Origin: Gemmatimonadota bacterium
Lineage (GTDB): Bacteria > Gemmatimonadota > Gemmatimonadetes > Longimicrobiales > Longimicrobiaceae
Direction: 5' to 3'
NCBI GenBank assembly: GCA_019240375.1
Contig: JAFAYN010000618.1
Location: 1 to 12,723 of the forward strand
Length of the DNA stretch: 12,723 nucleotides
How positions within the stretch are numbered: the first letter of the stretch is position 1; each line of letters opens with the position of its first letter. This document shows, one piece after another, positions 6,724-12,723 of the stretch. A model generated the notes under the pieces. It ran no database searches. It had not been told where the DNA came from and saw only the letters and a program-made list of their open reading frames with translations. Made by a program: the position numbers and the translations under genes.

Positions 6724-8711
6724 AGCGCCTGATGGCCTGGTTCCGCGACGCGCCGATCCGCACCAAGATCTGGTCCGGCTTCCTCCCGGTCCTCCTGCTC
6801 ATGCTGGCCATCGCCGCGGTGGTCTTCACGCTGGTGCAGCGGATCGAGGACGCGAACGCGCTGTTCAACCGCACCGAGCAGGTGCAGCGGCAGATCGACA
6901 ACGTGGGGCTGTCGTTCATGGACCGCGCCTCGGCGCTGCGCGACTTCGCCATCACCGGTCAGGAGGAGGCGCTGGGGCCGTACCGCGAGGCGGACATGCG
7001 CCTGAAAGCGGGACTGGACAGCACCCGGAAGCTGCTGATCGACAGCACCGGGAAGGTGCTGATCGATCCCAGCCAGAAGGTCCGGCTGGACACGCTGGCG
7101 CAGGTGAGCGAGCTGTGGACCGCCACGGTGGCGAACCGGGTGATCCCCCTGCGGCGCACCGGATCGATCAACGACGTCGTCGGCTTCTACCGCACCGGGA
7201 CGGCGCGCGTCCGGGTGGGCGACATGCGCGACATCCTGGACCGCTTCAAGCAGCGGCAGGCGGACATCACCGCCGAGCGCCGGAAGCAGATCCAGGACGC
7301 CATCGTCCAGATCCGCTGGACGCTGATCGGGTTGACCGTGGTGGCGGTGCTCATCGCCGCCGCCATCGCGAGCTGGGTGGCGGGGCAGATCGCCCGGCCG
7401 CTGGAGCGCGCGGTGCGCTTCGCCGGGACGGTGGCCTCCGGCGACCTGACGCAGCGGCTGGACGTGGACGGCAGGGACGAGGTGGGGGAGCTGGCGGGGA
7501 CGCTGAACCGGATGGCGGAGGACCTGCGCGAAGCGGTGGGCGGGGTCAACACCGCCGCCGCGCAGGTGGCGTCGGCCTCGGACCAGATCGCCGCCTCGTC
7601 GCAGCGCCTGGCGCAGACGGTGGACGACCAGGTGGCCGCCAGCGAGCAGACCTCCACCTCCATGGAGGAGATCGCCGCGCAGATCGGGCGGGTGGCGTCC
7701 AGCACCGAGTCGCTGGCCGCCTCGGTCGACCAGACCTCCTCGTCCATCGGCGAGATGGGGCGCTCCATCGAGCACACCGCCTCCAGCGCCGACACCCTGG
7801 GGGCGGCGGTGGAGCAGGCGTCCAGCACGGTGGAGGAGATGGCGGCTTCCATCCAGCAGGTGGGGCGCCACGTGGAGGAAACGCGGCAGATCGCCATCCG
7901 CGCCGCGGCCGACGCGCAGGGCGGGGGTGAGGTGGTGGGGCGGCTGGTGAAGGGGATGAATCGGATCCACGCCGAGGTGGAGGGGCTGGGCGAGGTGATC
8001 CGCCAGCTCGGTGTCACCGGCGAGTCGGTGGGGCAGATCTCGCTGCTGATCGAGGACATCGCCGACCAGACCAACCTGCTGGCGCTGAACGCGGCCATCG
8101 AGGCGGCGCGCGCCGGCGAGCAGGGGCGCGGCTTCGCGGTGGTGGCGCAGGAGATCCGCCGGCTGGCGGAGCGCTCGGTGGAGTCGGCGCGGGAGATCGG
8201 GAGCACCATCCGCGGGATCCAGACGGAGGTGGAGCGCGCCGGCCGCTCCGGGGCCGGGGTGGTGGACCGGGCGCAGGAGGGGATCGACATGGCCTCCGAG
8301 GCGTCCCGGTCGCTGGAGCAGATCGTGGGGTCGGCGGCGCGCACCCGCGAGCTGATGGAGGAGGTGTCGCTGGCCGCGGCGCAGCAGACGCTGGCGGCGG
8401 GGCAGGCGCGGGAGTCCACGCAGCACATCCGCCGCATCGCCGAGGAGCTGCGCATCGCCACGCGCGAGCAGAGCATCGCCAGCCAGCAGATCGTGCAGGC
8501 CACGGAAAACATGAACGAGCAGACGCAGCAGGTGTTCGCGGCCACGGCCGAGCAGAAGCGCGGCGGGGAGATGATCCTGCGCGCCACCGAGAGCATCGCC
8601 TCGGGGGCACGGGCCGCGCAGACCTCGGTGCGGGAAACCACCCGCGCCGCCGACGACGTGGCCGGGCAGGCGGCGCGCCTGGCCGAGCTGGTGAGCCGCT
8701 TCCGTGTCTGA
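6720..8711 (+). CDS. Methyl-accepting chemotaxis protein with CHASE3 sensor domain
   Basis: This 663-residue receptor has a short basic N-terminus, TM1 (about 16-38) and an extracytoplasmic helical CHASE3-type domain (about 42-195; [20 protein letters not shown] and [15 protein letters not shown] fit the family). TM2 follows (about 201-222), then a HAMP domain (about 222-275; [20 protein letters not shown]) and a long signalling coiled coil. The tip, [20 protein letters not shown] (455-474), is the conserved CheW/CheA-binding hairpin. Each arm is near 190 residues, about 27 heptads, longer than in E. coli receptors. Part of the N-arm is built from 28-residue repeats. The C-terminus (LVSRFRV) has no NWETF-type CheR tether. 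It is coupled to cheW by ATGA and to the next gene by an 8-base overlap. The ligand is unknown; CHASE3 is a sensor with few identified signals. Confidence 0.94.
   Translation: MKRLMAWFRDAPIRTKIWSGFLPVLLLMLAIAAVVFTLVQRIEDANALFNRTEQVQRQIDNVGLSFMDRASALRDFAITGQEEALGPYREADMRLKAGLDSTRKLLIDSTGKVLIDPSQKVRLDTLAQVSELWTATVANRVIPLRRTGSINDVVGFYRTGTARVRVGDMRDILDRFKQRQADITAERRKQIQDAIVQIRWTLIGLTVVAVLIAAAIASWVAGQIARPLERAVRFAGTVASGDLTQRLDVDGRDEVGELAGTLNRMAEDLREAVGGVNTAAAQVASASDQIAASSQRLAQTVDDQVAASEQTSTSMEEIAAQIGRVASSTESLAASVDQTSSSIGEMGRSIEHTASSADTLGAAVEQASSTVEEMAASIQQVGRHVEETRQIAIRAAADAQGGGEVVGRLVKGMNRIHAEVEGLGEVIRQLGVTGESVGQISLLIEDIADQTNLLALNAAIEAARAGEQGRGFAVVAQEIRRLAERSVESAREIGSTIRGIQTEVERAGRSGAGVVDRAQEGIDMASEASRSLEQIVGSAARTRELMEEVSLAAAQQTLAAGQARESTQHIRRIAEELRIATREQSIASQQIVQATENMNEQTQQVFAATAEQKRGGEMILRATESIASGARAAQTSVRETTRAADDVAGQAARLAELVSRFRV
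7566..7901 (+). repeat. Four tandem 28-residue (84-base) coiled-coil repeats in the receptor
   Basis: Residues 283-394 of the receptor read as four units of exactly 28 residues, that is four heptads each: 283-310, 311-338, 339-366 and 367-394. Units share a pattern such as [36 protein letters not shown] and [18 protein letters not shown]. The middle two are the clearest; the first is more diverged. The period keeps the coiled-coil register, so unit gain or loss would change arm length without breaking the helix phase. Confidence 0.6.
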
Positions 8712-10527
8712 CGCTCCCGTGACGCAGGCACCGGAGGTGGCCGCGCTCCTGGCGGCGGTGAGCGGCGATGGTACCCGGGAGCGGGAGCGCGCCCTGGCGG
8801 CGGCGCGCGCCCACCCGGCCCCGGCGGAGCTCCTCCCCACGCTGGAGGCGGCACTCCGCGACGGCGGCGACGCCGAGCGGCGCAACGCGGCCCGATCCCT
8901 CCTGGCGGCGCTCGCCGGGCCGGAGGGGACGGGGGAGGCGCTGGAGCGGCTGGCGCACCTGGCTGCCGACCCGGACGGCGACGTGCGGGTGCTGGCCGCC
9001 TCCGCGCTGGGGGAGAGCGGGAACTCCGCCGCCCGCCCCGCGCTGGAGGGCGCCCTCGCCGACCCCGACCCCAACGTGTCCGCCGCCGCCGCCGACGGGC
9101 TGGGGACGCTGGGCGACCCCCGCGCGGTGGACGCCCTGGCCGCAGCGGTGGCGGGCGGCGACCCGTGGAAGGCGATCGCCGCGGCGGTGGCGCTGGGGCG
9201 GCTCCGCGACCCGCGCGCCCTCCCGGCGCTGGGCGCCGCCGCCCTCGACCCGCTGGTGGGCCCCGCCGCCGTAGAGGCGATCGGCGAGATCGGCGACCCC
9301 GCGGGGCTGGACGTGCTGCGCGCCCCCGCCGCTTCGGACGAGGCGGAGCTGCGCGGGGGAGCGCTGGAGGCCGCGGCGCTCCTCCTGGCGGGGGCCTCCG
9401 GCCCGCCCCCGGAGTGGCTGCGCGAGGCGGCCCGCGGCGAGACGGCGGCGCAGGAGCGCCGCTTCGCCACCGAGGGTGACCGGACCGCCGCGCGCCTCCT
9501 GGGAGCGGCCGGAACGCCGGAGGCGGCGGAAGCGCTCGCCGCGGGGCTGCGCGACCCGGAGCGGCGAATCGCGGCGGAAGCGGGGCTCCGGCTCCTCCCC
9601 GCCGACGTCGCCCTGGGCACCCTCCTCCCGCGGCTGCGGGGCGGGGAAGGGGACCCGTGCGCCGTGCTGACGGTGCTCCCGCCGCTCCCCGACCGGGCCG
9701 CCGCGGCGGCGGTCCTCCCCTTCCTGGGGGCGGACGACGCCGAGGTGCGCGCCGCCGCCGCCGACACCCTGGCGTGCGCCGCGGAGGGTGCGGGGACGCG
9801 CGAGCTGCTGCACGACGCGCTGGATGATCCGGCGCTGCGCCGCGGCGCGACGCTGACGCTGGGGCGCCTCCCGGGTGGGGAGTGCGCGCGGCTCCTGGAA
9901 TTGCTGGACGACCCGGACCCGGAGGTGCGCGCCGCCGCGGCGGCGGGGGTGGCCCGCTGTCCCGCGCCGGAAGCCGGGCCGCGCATCGCCACGGCGCTGG
10001 GGGGGGAGACGGACCCCGCGGTGCGCCTGGGGCTGGTGGCGGCGCTGGGGGCCGTGGGGGGCGCGGACGCCGTCGCCCGCCTGGCCCCGATGGTCCGTGC
10101 CCCCGAGCCGGGGGTGCGCTTCGCCGCGGTACGGGCGCTGGGCGCCACCGCCGCCCCCGAAGCTCTCGACCCGCTGCTGGAGGTGCTGGCCGGGGACGAC
10201 CCGGCGCTGCAGGCCGCCGCCCTCCGCGCGCTGGGGGAGCTGGGCGACGAGCGCGGGGCCGAAGCGGTGGAGCGCCGCCTGGACGACGCCGACCGCGACC
10301 TGCGCCGCGCCGCCGCCGAGGCGATGCGGCGCGTGGCTCCGCCCGCCGCCGCCGGGCGGCTGGTGCGCGCCCTGGCCGACCCCGACTGGAAGGTGCGGCT
10401 GAGCGCCGCCCGCACCCTGGGGCGCCTCAGTGCCCCGGGCGCCGCCGGGGCGCTGCGCGATGCGCGCGAGGGCGACCCCGACGCGCTGGTGCGGGAAGCC
10501 GCCGCGCAGGCGCTGGGGGAGGGATGA
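8704..10527 (+). CDS. HEAT-repeat protein within the chemosensory operon
   Basis: The 607-residue product has no signal peptide or membrane span and is almost wholly HEAT-like (PBS-lyase type) repeats of about 30 residues. Good examples are [20 protein letters not shown] (89-108), [20 protein letters not shown] (120-139), [20 protein letters not shown] (403-422), [20 protein letters not shown] (468-487), [20 protein letters not shown] (498-517) and [20 protein letters not shown] (559-578). The middle (about 210-345) is more diverged. Such solenoids bind proteins or act as scaffolds; no catalytic motif was seen. Start GTG 8704 overlaps the receptor stop by eight bases, and the stop overlaps cheR by ATGA, so its synthesis is tied to the che genes. 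From memory, a HEAT-like protein (Cpc7) has been described in the Myxococcus xanthus che7 cluster, so the association has some precedent. Its role is inferred as an array or output adaptor. Confidence 0.9.
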   Translation: MSDAPVTQAPEVAALLAAVSGDGTRERERALAAARAHPAPAELLPTLEAALRDGGDAERRNAARSLLAALAGPEGTGEALERLAHLAADPDGDVRVLAASALGESGNSAARPALEGALADPDPNVSAAAADGLGTLGDPRAVDALAAAVAGGDPWKAIAAAVALGRLRDPRALPALGAAALDPLVGPAAVEAIGEIGDPAGLDVLRAPAASDEAELRGGALEAAALLLAGASGPPPEWLREAARGETAAQERRFATEGDRTAARLLGAAGTPEAAEALAAGLRDPERRIAAEAGLRLLPADVALGTLLPRLRGGEGDPCAVLTVLPPLPDRAAAAAVLPFLGADDAEVRAAAADTLACAAEGAGTRELLHDALDDPALRRGATLTLGRLPGGECARLLELLDDPDPEVRAAAAAGVARCPAPEAGPRIATALGGETDPAVRLGLVAALGAVGGADAVARLAPMVRAPEPGVRFAAVRALGATAAPEALDPLLEVLAGDDPALQAAALRALGELGDERGAEAVERRLDDADRDLRRAAAEAMRRVAPPAAAGRLVRALADPDWKVRLSAARTLGRLSAPGAAGALRDAREGDPDALVREAAAQALGEG

Positions 10528-11369
10528 CCGCTCCCACCCTGTCGCAGGAGGAGCTGCGGCTCTGGAGCGAATGGCTGGCGGAGGAGTACGGCCTCCACTT
10601 CGGGCCGGAGCGGCGCGACACGCTGCGCAACCGGCTGGAGCCGCGGCGGGCGGCGCTGGGGCTCCCCTCGTACGAGGACCTGCTCTTCCACGTCCGCTTT
10701 CACCCCGAGCGCGAGGCGGAGCGGACGCGGCTGGTCCCGCACCTGACCAACAACGAGAGCTACTTCTGCCGCGAGCGGGGGACGCTGGAGGTGCTGCGCG
10801 ACGCGGTGCTCCCGGAGCTGCGCGAGCGGCTGGGGGCGGGCGGGGTGCTGCGGGTCCTGAGCGCCGCCTGCGCCTCGGGCGAGGAGGTGTACACCCTGGC
10901 GATCCTGGCGCGCGAGAGCGGGCTCTTCGCCCCGGGGCAGGTGCGGATCACCGGGATCGACCTGGACCCCTGCGCCCTGGCGCGGGCGCACGCCGCCGTC
11001 TACGGTGAGCACGCCTTCCGCGGCACCGACCCCGCCTTCCGGGAGCGCTGGTTCCGTCCCGTGGGCGACGAGCGGTGGGAGGTGCGCCCCGAGCTGCGTG
11101 AGGGAGTGGAGCTGCGCCGCGCCAACCTGGTGGACGAGCGGTGGTGGAGCGGCCTCCCGCCGCAGCACGTGGTGCTGTGCAGAAACGTGCTGATCTACTT
11201 CGGTGACGAGGCGCTGGCCCGCGCCGCCGAGGGGCTGCACCGGGTGCTCGCCCCCGGCGGCGCCCTTTTCCTGGGGCACGCCGAAACGCTGCGGCGCGTG
11301 GGGACCCCGCTCCAGGTGGAGCGCCGCCCCGGCGCCATCTTCTACCGACGCTCCGAGGAGGACGCGTGA
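10524..11369 (+). CDS. cheR: CheR chemoreceptor glutamate O-methyltransferase
   Basis: CheR methylates glutamates on the receptor coiled coil using S-adenosylmethionine, the forward half of adaptation. The 281-residue product has the N-terminal helical CheR domain (about 6-70), the LTNNESYFCRE motif (74-84; the family has TTNETxFFR), the SAM-binding loop SAACASGEEVYTLA (113-126), the acidic ITGIDLDPCALARA (142-155), and VVLCRNVLIYF (216-226) near the end of the fold. Its length is typical of a plain CheR without TPR repeats. Start ATG 10524 overlaps the HEAT gene stop, and its stop overlaps the cheB start (GTGA, 11366-11369). Because the receptor lacks the C-terminal tethering pentapeptide, this CheR probably acts without that docking step, which is common outside enterobacteria. 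Confidence 0.95.
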   Translation: MTAPTLSQEELRLWSEWLAEEYGLHFGPERRDTLRNRLEPRRAALGLPSYEDLLFHVRFHPEREAERTRLVPHLTNNESYFCRERGTLEVLRDAVLPELRERLGAGGVLRVLSAACASGEEVYTLAILARESGLFAPGQVRITGIDLDPCALARAHAAVYGEHAFRGTDPAFRERWFRPVGDERWEVRPELREGVELRRANLVDERWWSGLPPQHVVLCRNVLIYFGDEALARAAEGLHRVLAPGGALFLGHAETLRRVGTPLQVERRPGAIFYRRSEEDA

Positions 11370-12409
11370 GCCGCACCATCCGCGTCCTGCTGGTGGACGA
11401 CAGCGCCTTCGTGCGCCGGGCCACCCAGCGCATGCTCGCCCCGCTGGAGGAGGTGGAGGTGGTGGGGTTCGCCGGGAACGGGGAGGAGGCGGTGGAGTGC
11501 GTCCGCGCCCTCCGCCCCGACCTGGTCATCATGGACGTCAACATGCCGGGGATGAACGGGATGCAGGCGCTGGAGCGGATCATGGCCGAGCACCCCACCC
11601 CCGTCCTCCTCCTCAGCTCGCTGACGCAGGAGGGCGCCGAGGTGACGCTGCGCGCGCTGGAAGCCGGGGCGGTGGACTTCCTGGACAAGACCGGGGCGGG
11701 GACGGTGATGGACATCCACGGCCTGGGCCCCGTGCTGCGCGACAAGGTGCGGGCGATCCTGCACAGCGAGCACCTCCCCTCCCCCGCGCCCGACGTGGAC
11801 ACCCCTGCTCCCCCGGGGAAGCGGGTCGCGGCGGCGGGGACGTACGAGGTGATCGCCATCGGCGCCTCCACCGGAGGGCCGCGCGCCCTCACCGAGGTGA
11901 TTCCCGCCCTCCCCGCCGGACTGGGCGCGGGGGTGGTGGTGGCGCAGCACATCCCCGCCGGCTTCACCGAGACGCTGGCCGAGCGGATCGACCGCCGCTC
12001 CCGGGTGCGCGTGCGAGAGGGGCGCGACGGCGACGCCGTCCTCCCCGACGAGGTGCTGATCGCCCCGGGCGGGCACCAGATGGTGGTGGAGCGCGCCGGC
12101 GAAGGGCTCCGGGTGCGGGTGTGGGAGGACCGCGGCGAGCACCTGCACCGCCCCTCGGTGGACCTCCTGTTCGACTCTGTGGCCAGGGCGGCGGGGCGGC
12201 ACGCCGTCGGGGTGGTGCTCACCGGGATGGGGAACGACGGGGCGGAGGGGCTGGGGCGGATCCGCGGGGCGGGAGGGAGAACGCTGGTGGAGAGCGCCGA
12301 GACCGCGGTGATCTACGGGATGCCCCAGGCGGCGCTCCCCCACGCCGAGCGGAGCCTCCCGCTCGACCGGATCGCCGCGGCGCTCGCCGAGATCTGCGGA
12401 GGTGGATGA
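11366..12409 (+). CDS. cheB: CheB chemoreceptor glutamate methylesterase
   Basis: CheB removes methyl groups from the receptor (and can deamidate glutamines) when phosphorylated by CheA, closing the adaptation loop. The 347-residue product has an N-terminal receiver (acidic Asp11-Asp12 in LLVDDSAFVRR; phospho-Asp57 in IMDVNMPGMNG; Ser84 or Ser85 in LLLSSLT; Lys108), a linker (about 135-160), and the CheB catalytic domain with Ser168 in IGASTGGPRAL, His195 in VVAQHIPAGF and Asp291 in LTGMGNDGAEG. All three catalytic residues are present. The conserved Lys is followed by Thr rather than the usual Pro (DFLDKTGAGTVMDIHGLG, 104-121), and an insert-like loop follows, suggesting a CheB subfamily. 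Start GTG 11366 overlaps the cheR stop. The stop TGA lies within a TGATG junction with the next gene. Confidence 0.95.
   Translation: MSRTIRVLLVDDSAFVRRATQRMLAPLEEVEVVGFAGNGEEAVECVRALRPDLVIMDVNMPGMNGMQALERIMAEHPTPVLLLSSLTQEGAEVTLRALEAGAVDFLDKTGAGTVMDIHGLGPVLRDKVRAILHSEHLPSPAPDVDTPAPPGKRVAAAGTYEVIAIGASTGGPRALTEVIPALPAGLGAGVVVAQHIPAGFTETLAERIDRRSRVRVREGRDGDAVLPDEVLIAPGGHQMVVERAGEGLRVRVWEDRGEHLHRPSVDLLFDSVARAAGRHAVGVVLTGMGNDGAEGLGRIRGAGGRTLVESAETAVIYGMPQAALPHAERSLPLDRIAAALAEICGGG
12398..12403 (+). promoter_or_regulatory. Ribosome binding site GGAGGT for the terminal receiver gene
   Basis: GGAGGT ends five bases before the second of two adjacent ATG codons (12406 and 12409), so 12409 is the better-spaced start. 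The choice changes the protein by only one methionine. Confidence 0.55.
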
Positions 12410-12723
12410 TGGCGCGCGTGCTGGTGGTGGACGACCAGAAGATCCCCCGCGTGACGGTGGCCTCGGCGCTGGTGCAGGCCGGGCACGAGGTGGCCGCCGA
12501 GGACAACGGCCCCGCCGGGATCGAGCGCGCGCGGAGCTGGTGCCCGGATGTGGTCGTGCTGGACGTGCACATGCCAGGGATGGACGGCTTCGAGGTGGTG
12601 GAGCGGCTCAAGCAGGACCCGCAGACCGCCCCGATCCCGGTGATCTTCCTCACCGCCGAGGCCCCCACCGACGACCTGGTGGTGCGCGGGCTGGAGCTGG
12701 GCGCGTACGACTTTCTCAACAAG
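12409..12723 (+). CDS. Response regulator receiver domain, 3' end cut by the window edge
   Basis: The 105 codons present encode an almost complete receiver domain: acidic pair in VLVVDDQKIP, phospho-acceptor Asp (near residue 52) in VVVLDVHMPGMDGFEVV, switch Thr in PVIFLTAEAP, and the conserved lysine in YDFLNK, where the window ends. The frame is still open, so either a short stand-alone receiver or a receiver fused to an output (for example GGDEF, HD-GYP, DNA-binding or a kinase) is possible. It overlaps the cheB stop by one base (TGATG; four bases if the ATG at 12406 is used), so it belongs to the operon. CheA is the likely phosphodonor by context. If fused to an output domain, it would be the main readout of this pathway. 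Confidence 0.9.
   Translation, partial: MARVLVVDDQKIPRVTVASALVQAGHEVAAEDNGPAGIERARSWCPDVVVLDVHMPGMDGFEVVERLKQDPQTAPIPVIFLTAEAPTDDLVVRGLELGAYDFLNK

Noticed and set aside
6087..11279. A 1730-codon open frame on the minus strand opposite cheY through cheR
   Set aside because: It lies antisense to five clearly homologous genes, is low-complexity (Ala/Arg/Ser/Pro/His-rich) and has no recognisable domain. It is a GC-bias shadow.
1..12723. tRNA, rRNA, CRISPR array, insertion sequence or phage genes
   Set aside because: I saw no cloverleaf-like segment, regularly spaced repeat array, transposase or integrase motif. GC-rich runs such as repeated GCCGCC are codon composition within genes.

Overview
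This is a very GC-rich bacterial chromosomal segment. Codons end overwhelmingly in G or C, which opens long spurious frames on every strand. No mobile element, tRNA, rRNA or CRISPR array was seen. The codon style and gene content would fit a Gemmatimonadota (Longimicrobium-like) or myxobacteria-like soil bacterium. That placement is a guess from style, not from any marker gene.

Layout. (1) Positions 1-1685, minus strand: a GAF-PAS sensor histidine kinase that runs off the left edge before its stop codon. (2) 1802-3145, minus: a complete YfcC-family (DcuC-type) inner-membrane carrier. (3) 3146-3422: a divergent intergenic region. (4) 3423-4073, plus: a small HD-GYP-like protein whose metal-binding residues are largely missing. 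(5) 4074-4224: a spacer with a strong GC hairpin. (6) 4225 to the right edge, plus: one tightly packed chemosensory operon, in the order cheA, a single-domain receiver (cheY-like), cheW, a CHASE3 chemoreceptor (MCP), a 607-residue HEAT-repeat protein, cheR, cheB, and a second receiver protein cut by the window end.

Every junction in the operon overlaps by 1-11 bases, so the eight genes are probably translationally coupled and made as a set. The set is a complete array: receptor (MCP), coupling protein (CheW), kinase (CheA), adaptation enzymes (CheR methyltransferase, CheB methylesterase) and two possible phospho-outputs. No flagellar, cheC, cheD or cheZ gene is present in the window, and CheA has no recognisable P2 (CheY-docking) domain. 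The receptor's signalling coiled coil is long and built partly from 28-residue repeats. Together these point to a non-flagellar ('alternative cellular function') or gliding/pilus-type chemosensory pathway, but that is inference.

The most interesting points are the HEAT-repeat protein locked into the middle of the operon, the apparent CTG start codon of cheA, and the degenerate HD-GYP protein just upstream.
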